From Sphingopyxis macrogoltabida (GTDB lineage Bacteria; Pseudomonadota; Alphaproteobacteria; Sphingomonadales; Sphingomonadaceae): DNA of 19,856 bases. Positions within the stretch are counted from its first letter, which is position 1. Every line of letters begins with the position of its first letter. The position numbers were made by a program, and so were the translations under genes. The DNA lies in NCBI GenBank assembly GCA_003241685.1, contig QFPJ01000044.1, positions 1 to 19,856 on the forward strand, written 5' to 3'. Below the pieces are notes generated by a model. The model was not told where the DNA came from. It did not search any database and was given only the letters and a program-made list of their open reading frames with translations. This document shows positions 1-7,642 of the stretch, piece by piece.

Positions 1-211
1 GCCCGTCATCGATCTGGGAGCGGCCGATAAGCTGGGCTGGGGCATCGCCATCTGGTTCGGCTGCGACGACGCCGATGCGCTGCACGACCATCTCGTCGCG
101 CAAGGCGTCGAAATCGAATTCGCTCCAAGGGACGGGCCGTTCGGCCGCTATTTCGCGTTCCGCGATCCGTTCGGCTATTCGATCACCGCCCACACGGTCG
201 TGACGTCCTGA
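1..211 (+). CDS. VOC (glyoxalase/bleomycin-resistance fold) family protein, 3' end only
   Basis: The reading frame is open from the left edge (first full codon at base 2) to a TGA at 209-211, giving 69 visible C-terminal residues. It has the usual end of a vicinal-oxygen-chelate domain: a beta strand (GWGIAIWFGC), a helix (DADALHDHLVAQGV) and the closing hairpin GPFGRYFAFRDPFGYS, where the DPFG turn is the family signature. The metal-ligand glutamate often found a few residues after DPxG is not obvious here (SITAHTV), so this may be a divergent or non-enzymatic member. The start, the N-terminal half and the substrate lie outside the window. It converges on the DUF885 gene with 112 bp between them. 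Confidence 0.75.
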   Translation, partial: PVIDLGAADKLGWGIAIWFGCDDADALHDHLVAQGVEIEFAPRDGPFGRYFAFRDPFGYSITAHTVVTS

Positions 212-323
212 TTTCGCGGCCGAACGATCCCTTTCGACGCGACGCCATTTCCGAACCGGGATTGTAATTGAGCGCGGGATGCCCGGTGCCGCATTTTTCG
301 CCCGCCTGCTGCCCGCCAGTTCG

Positions 324-2027
324 TTATGATGTGTGTCCAAGGTGGGCAGTCAACGACTCGTGACGCCATAGCTTTTTGATTTCGTCGTCGTAGCCGGTGA
401 GGTCATAGCGGAGCAGTGATACCGGCAGGCGGCCGGTGTTCATCAGATAGTCGTGATAATCCCTGATTGAAAATTTGTCGCCGAGCTGGCGTTTGCGGTC
501 CACCAGCAGCTTTTGAAGCTGCATTGCGCCGATCGTATAGGTCATGCCATAGCCGGGCGGGCGGCGGATATAGATGCCGGCATCGACGCGGGCGACATCG
601 TCGTCGAGATAGGGCGTCCATTCTTTCCAGAAGGCCATGGTTTGCGCGACGCTCATCTCGTTGCGCTGCATCTTCACGTCGCCGATCGTCCGGGCGGCGC
701 GGAAAAGGCCGAAGATATAGATTAGCTCGCGCGTCCGCGGGCGATCGTCGAACAGGCCGAGCTGGAGCGCCGTTTCCTCCAGATAAAAGCCCCAGCCTTC
801 GGTCCGGCCGCTGTCGCTGATCAGGCTCCGGATCGGGTGATTGACGCGTTTCGCGGTCATGCCGTCGAACCGGTGGCCGGGAAAGGTCGCGTGGAGATGA
901 TCGGGCGATGCGTCGCGGAACTGGACCTGTTCCCAGAACATCGGCCCGTTCGGCCGAACGATCCACGGCGCATTGAAACCGACCTCCTGATATGTCGCGG
1001 GAATATAGTCGGGGATCGAGATGATGTCCTCGTCGCGCAGCCAGGCCCGAATTTTTGCATCGGTGCCGGCCAGTTGTGCCTCATATTCGGCTGCCGATCG
1101 GGGAAGCTGCAGTTCGGGCAGATTCCGGTTGCGATGCCGCTCGGTCGTATAATTGGCCCATTGCCTGTCGAGTTCGCGTTCGGCCAGCGTGACGACCTGA
1201 TCCGAATCATAGGGCATGAGCCGAACATTGGTGAGGAACCAGTCATAGGCCGGCTTGCCGACGCCGGCGTGGGCGGTGATCGCCGGACGCGATGCGACCA
1301 GCCAGTCGCGAAAGCCAAGGATTGCTTTTTGCGCGGCCTCGATATCGGGCAGCAGGGCGGGTTGCCGGGTCCGGGCGCGGCCGTGCAGGTCGCCGAACCA
1401 TCCGATGAGGCCTTCGGGCTCTGTTGCGCGATAGGGCATGCCATGGCCAACGCCGTCGCCGTGGGACAGGCTGTGGATAGCGAGATCGGCATAGTCGGCC
1501 GCCACCGAATCGAGATTGATGCGCGCCTGGGCAAGATAGGCCGGTATCGCTTTCAGCCGGGCGCGGAATTTGACGCGTTCGGCCCCCTCGATCGGCAATT
1601 CGGTATAGGCAAGCCGTTGCAGTTCATCGACATACATGCCCGGATCACGGGCCCAGGGCTTGGTGATGTTCAATGTGAAATCGGCAAGGTCCATCTGCGC
1701 GCGCACTGCGAGATAGTCTACCTGCTGGTGGCGATCCCAGCGCGCGACGGCGAAGTCCGGCAATTTCGCCTGAAAGGCGCGCAACTCGGCGCGGCGTTTG
1801 TCGACCGCCGGCGGGCTGTAATCGACGACGCCGTCGACGGCTTCCGGGGTCCTCCACCGATTGAAGGCGGTGAACAGCGCGACAAGCTGATCATAATTGC
1901 CCTGTCCGTCGGGTGGACTGGCGGGCTCCTGAACGGCCTGGCCGGTTGTGGCGAACGCCTCCAGCGGGCTGATGCACGCCATTCCCGCGAGCAACGCGGC
2001 GGTCGTGGCCAGGAGTGTCTTGCGCAT
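324..2027 (-). CDS. Secreted DUF885 family protein with altered HExxPGH motif
   Basis: 567 aa, DUF885 (PF05960), a family of predicted zinc peptidases distantly like M32 carboxypeptidases. The ATG at 2027 is chosen over an in-frame ATG at 2042 because GGAG lies 9 nt upstream of it. The N-terminus MRKTLLATTAALLAGMAC has a signal-peptide hydrophobic core with a likely cut after AFA (residues 24-26), so the protein should be periplasmic. The region that carries HExxPGH in relatives reads H379-A-T-F-P-G-H385: both histidines and PGH remain, but the catalytic glutamate is alanine (GCG at 888-890). The later motif EGWGFYLEE (E410-E418), which should supply the third metal ligand, is intact. It shares subfamily features with the DUF885 protein at 7643-9316 (PYDSDQV.../LPELQLP.../RAWLRDEDI). 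It may be an inactive partner or may use another general base. It is divergent from the TonB receptor gene and shares a 16-bp upstream element with it. Confidence 0.88.
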   Translation of the reverse strand: MRKTLLATTAALLAGMACISPLEAFATTGQAVQEPASPPDGQGNYDQLVALFTAFNRWRTPEAVDGVVDYSPPAVDKRRAELRAFQAKLPDFAVARWDRHQQVDYLAVRAQMDLADFTLNITKPWARDPGMYVDELQRLAYTELPIEGAERVKFRARLKAIPAYLAQARINLDSVAADYADLAIHSLSHGDGVGHGMPYRATEPEGLIGWFGDLHGRARTRQPALLPDIEAAQKAILGFRDWLVASRPAITAHAGVGKPAYDWFLTNVRLMPYDSDQVVTLAERELDRQWANYTTERHRNRNLPELQLPRSAAEYEAQLAGTDAKIRAWLRDEDIISIPDYIPATYQEVGFNAPWIVRPNGPMFWEQVQFRDASPDHLHATFPGHRFDGMTAKRVNHPIRSLISDSGRTEGWGFYLEETALQLGLFDDRPRTRELIYIFGLFRAARTIGDVKMQRNEMSVAQTMAFWKEWTPYLDDDVARVDAGIYIRRPPGYGMTYTIGAMQLQKLLVDRKRQLGDKFSIRDYHDYLMNTGRLPVSLLRYDLTGYDDEIKKLWRHESLTAHLGHTS

Positions 2028-2098
2028 GCGACGGGTCTCCATCTCGGTGGAGCGCGTCGGCGAATCGACGCGCCGCAGGATAATTGATACCTAAAACA

Positions 2099-2114
2099 CG
2101 TGATTTTGATCATA
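2099..2114 (+). promoter_or_regulatory. 16-bp repeated element, copy 1 (proximal to DUF885 gene)
   Basis: CGTGATTTTGATCATA here is repeated exactly on the opposite strand at 2391-2406. It ends 71 nt upstream of the DUF885 start at 2027 and reads TATGATCAAAATCACG in that gene's direction. Its layout, GTGA-N6-TCA, resembles CRP/FNR-superfamily boxes (TGTGA-N6-TCACA). It also centres on TGATCA within a 12/14 dyad (ATTTTGATCATAAT, 2103-2116). It overlaps the candidate -10 of the minus-strand promoter, a position that would suit repression. The protein that binds it is unknown. Confidence 0.55.
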
Positions 2115-2140
2115 ATGTGATGGAGTTTGCGTCGGGTCAA
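2112..2140 (-). promoter_or_regulatory. Candidate sigma70 promoter for the DUF885 gene
   Basis: On the minus strand, TTGACC (2140-2135, 5/6 match to -35) is followed after exactly 17 nt by CATTAT (2117-2112, 4/6 match to -10). This would start transcription near 2105, within the 16-bp element, and leave a leader of about 80 nt before the ATG at 2027. It is a consensus match by eye only. Confidence 0.35.
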
Positions 2141-2364
2141 GAGACGAAATTCGGGATTCTCTTTCAGGTCAGCGGCAACGGGAAGCAGGGTCTCCAAATT
2201 CGCTTCCGGCGGCGTTGCGGCACGTCGGAACGTTGATTTGCGCCGGATAATATCAATTGGAATCAGTTATATATGTGAAATATCCGCTTTTGTCCTGTGG
2301 GGCTGTACGGAGCGAGGCGGACCGGCCTTCGCGCCAAAAATGACACTTTTCACATTTTTTTGCG

Positions 2365-2382
2365 GCACAGAATTGACTGTGC
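2365..2382. repeat. Short inverted repeat upstream of TonB receptor element
   Basis: GCACAG (2365-2370) and CTGTGC (2377-2382) form a perfect 6-bp dyad around AATTGA, 8 nt upstream of the second 16-bp element. It could be an operator half-site pair. It has no run of T after it and no gene ends nearby on +, so a terminator is unlikely. Confidence 0.3.
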
Positions 2383-2390
2383 GGACTCAA

Positions 2391-2406
2391 TATGATCAAA
2401 ATCACG
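2391..2406 (-). promoter_or_regulatory. 16-bp repeated element, copy 2 (proximal to TonB receptor gene)
   Basis: Reads TATGATCAAAATCACG on +, the exact reverse complement of 2099-2114. Both copies therefore face their own downstream gene in the same orientation. It ends 83 nt before the receptor ATG at 2490. Its first six bases (TATGAT) also match a -10 at 5/6, but the nearest -35-like hexamer (TTGACT, 2373-2378) is only 12 nt away, so no ordinary promoter can be assigned here. Confidence 0.55.
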
Positions 2407-2489
2407 CAACTGTTCACGGGAATGACTGGCAACGAACGTCAGCGACCGGAACGGCGCAGGCGGGCATTACAGTTCAGGGAGTAATGAGC

Positions 2490-5324
2490 ATGGGTATGAA
2501 GCGGGTAGCAGCTGTTCGGGCAGGGTTGAGGGGCGGTTCGGCGCTGTTCCTGTCGATGGCGGTCATCGGGTCGGCGATGGCGCAGGAGCCGGTTGTCGGG
2601 GAAGAGGGCGCCATTGTCGTCACCGGGTCGCGCATCCCGCGGCCCGACGTCGAATCCAACAGCCCCGTCAACGTGATCAGCCAGGACGAAATCAAATATT
2701 CGTCGACCGTCGAGACCGAGCAATTGCTCAATGCGCTGCCGCAAGCGGTTGCCGGTGCAGGCGCGCAATCGAACTCGGGCAATGGATCCGCGACGGTCAA
2801 TCTTCGCAATCTGGGCGCGGCACGCACGTTGGTGCTGCAGAATGGCCGCCGCATTGTCGGGGCGTCGCAGGACGGCGTGGTCGACCTCAACATGATCCCC
2901 CCTTCCTTGATTTCGCGGGTCGAAGTGGTGACCGGCGGCGCATCCGCGGTCTATGGCTCGGACGCGATGGCCGGCGTGGTCAATTTCGTGACCAAGGATG
3001 ACTTTGAAGGTTTCGAAATCGGCGGATCATACGGCATCAGCGACGAGGGCGATGCGGCGCGTTATAACATCGATCTGACGGTTGGCGGCAATTTTGCCGA
3101 TGGCCGCGGCAACATCGTGTTCCACGGCAGCTATTATGACCGCGCCCAGGTGAAAGGCGAGGCGCGCGACCATGCGACCGTCTATCTGGCCGACGCGGTG
3201 GTCGGTGGTGTGCCCACGCTCGTCCCGTCCGGCAACGGCGTTACGCCGCAGGGTACGATTTTCAGCCCGCAACTCGTCGGTCTGACCGATCCCTATGGTT
3301 CCAGGATCGGCACCGCCGGTATCTTTTTCGCACCCGAAGGCTGGCGTGCCTATACGACGGCCGACGGGTTCAACGATCGGCCTTATACGAACTTGCAGAT
3401 GCCTATGCAGCGCTGGCAGGGTTCGGTTATCGGTCATTATGACGTGACCGATGGCGTGACGGCCTTCTGGGAGGGCTCCTACGTCCACAGCAAGATTAAT
3501 TCGACGCTGGGCGCCGTACCGATGAGCAGTTCGGGATTCATTCCCGGCTTTCAGCTCGACATTCGCAATCCTTATCTTGACCCCACGCTGCGCGATTTCC
3601 TTCGGACCAATCTGGACGCCGATGGTGACAGCCTGGTGCCGGTCAACATCAATCGCCGCCTGCTCGATGGCGGATCGCGTACCAGCGACCAGACCCGTGA
3701 TTTCTATCGCTTCGTCTTCGGGCTGAAAGGCAATCTCACGGATCGCCTGAAGTGGGAGGTCTATTACAACCAGGGCGAAACCAAGATCACCGACGTCCAG
3801 GGCGGCGGCGTGCTGATCGACAATTTCGCCAATGGCTTCCTTACCGACCCGAACAATCCTTATAAGTGCGCGGTCGCCGACCCGGCTTGCGTCGTCCTGA
3901 ACCCGTTCGGGCTGAACTCGCTGACGCCCGACATGATAAACTACATCTATACGGACCTGACGAACATCACCACGATCCGTCAGAAGCAGCTCGGCGCCAG
4001 CCTGACGGGTTCGTTGTTCAGCCTGCCCGCGGGGGATGTCGGCATCTCGATCGGTGCCGAGTATCGCAAGGAGAGCTCGTCCTTCGACCCTGACCAGCTT
4101 TACGTTCAGGGCAAGGCGCTGTCGCGTTCGGCGGGCCTTAGCCCCACGGCGGGTTCATTCGACGTCGCTGAACTCTATGGCGAGCTTTACGTCCCGATCC
4201 TGGCCGACATGCCGGGTGTCGAACTTCTGGCCTTTGAGGGCGGTCTTCGCTTTTCCGATTATTCGACGGCGGGCACCGTGTGGTCGTACAAGCTGGGCGG
4301 CGAATACTCGCCGTTCCGTGGCCTGAAGTTCCGCGGCCTGTATCAACGTGCCGTGCGCGCGCCGAACGTGGTTGAGCTTTATTCGGGTGCAACCAACACG
4401 GCGCCGCAGGCGGTGGACTTCTGCAACGCCGATGCAGGCCGCACCGCTGCCGAACGCGATTTCTGCGTCACATCCTTGGGAATCCCGGCTGCGGTGGCCG
4501 ATGTTTTCCAGCAGGAAAATCAGCAGATCCGCGCCATTACCGGCGGCAACCCGAATCTTCAGGAAGAAACGTCGGACACTTGGTCTGTCGGTGCGGTTGT
4601 TCGCCCCGAATTTCTTCCCGGCTTTCAGCTGACGGTCGATTATTACAACATCAAGATCGACGATGCGATCGGATCGTTCGGTGGCGGGCTGCAGGCGGTG
4701 ATCACCGCATGTAACGCGAACATGACGCTCAGCAACGTATTCTGTCAGCCGCTGCGTAATCGTACGCCTGATGGTCAGCTTTACGATGTGCCGCTGCTTA
4801 ACGCGAACATCGCCAATCTGGAGGCATCGGGTATCGATTACCGCATCGATTACCGCCACAGCCTGGGAGAGGCCGGCAACCTCAGCTATTATATCGCCGG
4901 CACCTATCTGATCGATGCGATCACACAGGGCAGCCCGATTGCCAACCCGATTAACTGCGCCGGCTATATCGGCGGCGGCAGCTGCAGCACGGCCAACCCC
5001 GAATGGCGTTTCACGCAGCGTCTGACGTGGGAGATGGAAAAGCTGCAGCTTTCGCTCCGCCATCGCTTCATCGGCTCCGCGAAAGATGGTCGCATCGCGG
5101 GCGCGAAGGCTTCGGGTGTGGCGACTCCCTTGCTCGCCGTACCCGAAACCGGGGACGTCCATTACTTCGACTTCGCTGTGAACTACGACGTAATGGAGAA
5201 TTTCAGCTTCTTCGCGAACGTCGATAATATGTTCGATCGCGATCCGCCCTTCTACCTTTACGAACGTGAAACCTACGACGCGATCGGTCGCCGGTTCACG
5301 ATCGGGTTCCGGGCGAACTTCTGA
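2490..5324 (+). CDS. TonB-dependent outer-membrane receptor
   Basis: 944 aa. The start is set at the ATG at 2490, with AGGGAG 8 nt upstream; the in-frame ATG at 2484 is only 2 nt from that site. The signal peptide (ALFLSMAVIGSAMA, cut before QEP) is followed by a TonB-box-like segment (EGAIVVTGSRI), then a plug domain of about 120 residues (SPVNVISQDEI, VNLRNLGAARTLVLQNGRR, VEVVTGGASAVYGSDAMAGVVNFVTK). A long 22-strand-type barrel follows and ends in FTIGFRANF with the terminal aromatic residue needed for outer-membrane assembly. There is no N-terminal signalling extension, so cell-surface sigma/anti-sigma control is not expected. Several close cysteine pairs lie in predicted outer loops. Such receptors bring large or scarce substrates across the outer membrane with TonB-ExbBD energy. 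The peptidase genes that follow suggest a peptide-like ligand (inference). Confidence 0.95.
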   Translation: MGMKRVAAVRAGLRGGSALFLSMAVIGSAMAQEPVVGEEGAIVVTGSRIPRPDVESNSPVNVISQDEIKYSSTVETEQLLNALPQAVAGAGAQSNSGNGSATVNLRNLGAARTLVLQNGRRIVGASQDGVVDLNMIPPSLISRVEVVTGGASAVYGSDAMAGVVNFVTKDDFEGFEIGGSYGISDEGDAARYNIDLTVGGNFADGRGNIVFHGSYYDRAQVKGEARDHATVYLADAVVGGVPTLVPSGNGVTPQGTIFSPQLVGLTDPYGSRIGTAGIFFAPEGWRAYTTADGFNDRPYTNLQMPMQRWQGSVIGHYDVTDGVTAFWEGSYVHSKINSTLGAVPMSSSGFIPGFQLDIRNPYLDPTLRDFLRTNLDADGDSLVPVNINRRLLDGGSRTSDQTRDFYRFVFGLKGNLTDRLKWEVYYNQGETKITDVQGGGVLIDNFANGFLTDPNNPYKCAVADPACVVLNPFGLNSLTPDMINYIYTDLTNITTIRQKQLGASLTGSLFSLPAGDVGISIGAEYRKESSSFDPDQLYVQGKALSRSAGLSPTAGSFDVAELYGELYVPILADMPGVELLAFEGGLRFSDYSTAGTVWSYKLGGEYSPFRGLKFRGLYQRAVRAPNVVELYSGATNTAPQAVDFCNADAGRTAAERDFCVTSLGIPAAVADVFQQENQQIRAITGGNPNLQEETSDTWSVGAVVRPEFLPGFQLTVDYYNIKIDDAIGSFGGGLQAVITACNANMTLSNVFCQPLRNRTPDGQLYDVPLLNANIANLEASGIDYRIDYRHSLGEAGNLSYYIAGTYLIDAITQGSPIANPINCAGYIGGGSCSTANPEWRFTQRLTWEMEKLQLSLRHRFIGSAKDGRIAGAKASGVATPLLAVPETGDVHYFDFAVNYDVMENFSFFANVDNMFDRDPPFYLYERETYDAIGRRFTIGFRANF

Positions 5325-5338
5325 GTGGAAAGGTGTGG

Positions 5339-5365
5339 GCCGCGGCGGCAGAGTGCCGCCGCGGC
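5339..5365 (+). terminator. Strong hairpin between receptor and S9 peptidase genes
   Basis: GCCGCGGCGGCA (5339-5350), loop GAG and TGCCGCCGCGGC (5354-5365) form a perfect 12-bp GC stem, starting 14 bp after the receptor stop and ending 46 bp before the peptidase start. There is no following T-run, so it may be a partial or Rho-assisted terminator, or an mRNA 3' stabiliser that lets the receptor be made in larger amounts than the downstream enzymes. Confidence 0.6.
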
Positions 5366-5411
5366 TCCGCCGGTCGCGTTCGAAGTCGTGTGAAGCTGGG
5401 AATAGTCGTCG

Positions 5412-7640
5412 ATGAACAAAGTGGGTCTGTTGAGAATGGTCGGGGCGGCGTTGGCGCTCGTGTTGGCGTCGCCGTCGGTCGTGGCGCAGGATCGGCCCGT
5501 GCCTGTTCAAGGCACCGCGACCGTGCCGGGAACGTCGCTGTCGATCGACGAGCTATATCGGTACAAGAGCCTGGTCGGCACGACGCCCGAAGGATATGCC
5601 TGGTCGGCCGACGGCGGCAGCGTGCTGTTTCTGTGGAACGACGAAGGCTACAGCTTCCGCGACATCTGGTCCTATTCGGTCAAGACCGGAAAGAAGGTCC
5701 GCCTGACGACGCTCGGTCAGGACAGCAAGCCCGAGGCCGAAGCGAAGGGGATCGCGCAGGCGGTCGCGTTGGACAGGGGGCGCATCGCCTTCACCCTTGG
5801 CGGTCAGCTCCATATCCGCGAGGCAAACGGGACGATCATCAAGGTCGAAACCGACAAGCAGGCGATCCGCAGCCTCGCGGTTTCGCCCGACGGAACGCGG
5901 CTGGCCTTCATTTCGGGCAATCCGGTCGACACGCGAAATCGCGTGACGCTGGGCGGCGTGCTGTGGGTGCGCGATGTGACGGCGAAGGCGGTCAATGCCG
6001 CGCACCGCGTTGCGGGCGACGCCGATCCCAAAGTCTATATCGCGGATTTCCAGTGGGCCGAGGACGGCAAGGCGATCGCCTTCCAGCAGTCCGACGATCG
6101 CGCCATGCCCGAGCGCGACATCTTCTATAACGCCAAGGGCGAGTTGCAGAACAACCGTGTCGTCCGGGCCTTTCCGGGTGAAGAGACGACCAAGGCGACC
6201 GTCGGGGTCGTGATGCTCGCGTCGGGCGAAACGCGCTTCTACGACCGCCCCGATGCGAAGCACCATGTGTGGGACTATGGCCTTTCCGGCGACGGCAAGC
6301 GCCTGTTCGTCAGCGGCTCCGACATGGAGGCCAAGGAGCACACGATCTACCTCTATGACGTGGCGAGCGGCGCGCGCGAGACTTTCTACCAGCTTCGCGA
6401 GCCCAGGCATCTGCGTCCCGACTGGAAGGTCGCATGGGCACCGGGCGACGATGGTCTGATCATCATGACCGATCGCGACGGCTGGCTGCACCTATATCAC
6501 CAGCGCGCCGCGGGCGAGACGCCACGCCAGATCACGCGGGGCGAGTGGGAAGTCGAAGGCTTCGCAGTCGACCGCAAGGCTGGGCAGCTTTATTTCACCG
6601 CGAACGAGTCGCGCCTCGCGGACCGGCAAATCTATCGTGTGCCGGTCTCAGGCGGAAAGATACAGCGGATCAGCGCCGCCGCCGCCGGCACGCACCAGCC
6701 CGTATATTCGCCCGATTTCCGGCGCATCGCCGATTGGTACAGCAACGACACGACGCCGCCCGAACTGTATCTGGTCGATACGGCGAAGCCGGGCAGGGCA
6801 ATTCAGGTGACCAGGTCTCCGCAGCCCGAATTCTATCAGCAGACCTGGGCCGATATCGGCTATGCCGAATTCCCGAGCCATGTGGACGGGACCAACCTGC
6901 TCGCGCGCATCAGCCTGCCGGCCGATTACGACCCCGCCAAACGCTATCCGGTGATCGTCGGGTCGGTCTATTCGGATGCCGTGCGCAACCAGTGGGGCGG
7001 GCGCCGCGCCCATCCGACCTGGGGCCTCGACCAATATTTCGTCGCGCAGGGCTATATCGTCCTCAACGTCAACATCCGCGGGTCTTGGGGACAGGGGCGC
7101 GACCACAACCAGACGCAATATCACAGCTATGGCGAGACCGATATAAACGACCTGGAGAGCGGTGTGCTTTACCTGGTCGACAAGGGTTATGCCGACCCCC
7201 GTCGGGTCGGCATCTGGGGATCGAGCTATGGCGGCCTGATGACCATCATGTCGCTGTCGAAGAAGCCCGGTGTCTATGCCGCAGGCATCGCCGGCGCACC
7301 GGCGACCAATGTATGGCATGCCTATCCTTCGCAGATGTGGATCATGGGGCCCCCGGACGGTCCCGACATGCCCGCGCGTTATGAGGCGCAGTCGGCGCTG
7401 TACCAGGCGAAGGGAATTCGCGATCCGTTGATGATCATTCACGGCACGCGGGACCCCGTCGTGCTCTATTCGGATACGATGGCGCTGATCGAAGGGATGA
7501 TTCAGCGCGAACAGATGTTCGAACTGGTGACGCTTCCCGGTGGCAATCATGCCTGGGCCAGCGACACGCTCCCCCAAGCGCGCTTTGCCTTCAAAAAGAT
7601 GGTCGATTTCTTCGATCGTAACGTAAAGAACAGGAAATAG
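5412..7640 (+). CDS. Secreted S9 family (prolyl oligopeptidase/DPP-type) serine peptidase
   Basis: 742 aa, the expected size for bacterial S9B/C peptidases. The ATG at 5412 has GGGA 10 nt upstream. The signal peptide is residues 1-25 (cut SVVA/QD), so the enzyme should act in the periplasm. An N-terminal seven-bladed-propeller region (about 60-480; repeats such as LAVSPDGTRLAFIS and YGLSGDGKRLFVSG) leads into the C-terminal alpha/beta hydrolase domain (about 510-742). The triad is visible: Ser605 in G-S-S-Y-G-G, Asp681 in HGTRDPVV and His713 in GGNHAW. The family cleaves short peptides, often after proline or releasing dipeptides. The propeller limits access to unfolded oligopeptides. It ends 2 bp before the DUF885 gene, so the two are likely co-translated. 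The exact specificity is not readable. Confidence 0.93.
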   Translation: MNKVGLLRMVGAALALVLASPSVVAQDRPVPVQGTATVPGTSLSIDELYRYKSLVGTTPEGYAWSADGGSVLFLWNDEGYSFRDIWSYSVKTGKKVRLTTLGQDSKPEAEAKGIAQAVALDRGRIAFTLGGQLHIREANGTIIKVETDKQAIRSLAVSPDGTRLAFISGNPVDTRNRVTLGGVLWVRDVTAKAVNAAHRVAGDADPKVYIADFQWAEDGKAIAFQQSDDRAMPERDIFYNAKGELQNNRVVRAFPGEETTKATVGVVMLASGETRFYDRPDAKHHVWDYGLSGDGKRLFVSGSDMEAKEHTIYLYDVASGARETFYQLREPRHLRPDWKVAWAPGDDGLIIMTDRDGWLHLYHQRAAGETPRQITRGEWEVEGFAVDRKAGQLYFTANESRLADRQIYRVPVSGGKIQRISAAAAGTHQPVYSPDFRRIADWYSNDTTPPELYLVDTAKPGRAIQVTRSPQPEFYQQTWADIGYAEFPSHVDGTNLLARISLPADYDPAKRYPVIVGSVYSDAVRNQWGGRRAHPTWGLDQYFVAQGYIVLNVNIRGSWGQGRDHNQTQYHSYGETDINDLESGVLYLVDKGYADPRRVGIWGSSYGGLMTIMSLSKKPGVYAAGIAGAPATNVWHAYPSQMWIMGPPDGPDMPARYEAQSALYQAKGIRDPLMIIHGTRDPVVLYSDTMALIEGMIQREQMFELVTLPGGNHAWASDTLPQARFAFKKMVDFFDRNVKNRK

Positions 7641-7642
7641 GC

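Larger units (their letters stand above)
2028..2489. promoter_or_regulatory. Divergent control region between DUF885 gene and TonB receptor gene
   Basis: This 462-bp gap is the only gene-free stretch over 300 bp. It is more AT-rich than its surroundings, especially at 2240-2290 and 2335-2405. It holds two copies of an exact 16-bp element (2099-2114 and 2391-2406, inverted to each other), a candidate promoter for the minus-strand gene (2112-2140) and a 6-bp-stem dyad at 2365-2382. An open frame extends upstream of the receptor through this region, but it lacks coding character, and the receptor's Shine-Dalgarno and signal peptide sit at its 3' end. Confidence 0.7.

Noticed and set aside
275..298. 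CGGG-ATG-CCCG hairpin followed by TTTTT after the VOC gene
   Set aside because: The stem is only 4 bp and the T-run is 8 nt away, which is too weak to call a terminator.
837..2087. Long open frame on + opposite the first DUF885 gene
   Set aside because: It is a high-GC shadow frame; the minus-strand frame has a signal peptide, family motifs and a ribosome site.
2373..2396. TTGACT and TATGAT as a promoter for the receptor gene
   Set aside because: The spacer is 12 nt, far from the usual 16-18 nt.
2127..2489. Upstream extension of the TonB receptor frame
   Set aside because: The extension lacks coding character, covers the regulatory elements, and the signal peptide and AGGGAG ribosome site fit the ATG at 2490.
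4155..5510. 451-codon open frame on - opposite the receptor barrel
   Set aside because: It is a shadow of a strongly supported receptor gene and crosses the hairpin and next gene start.
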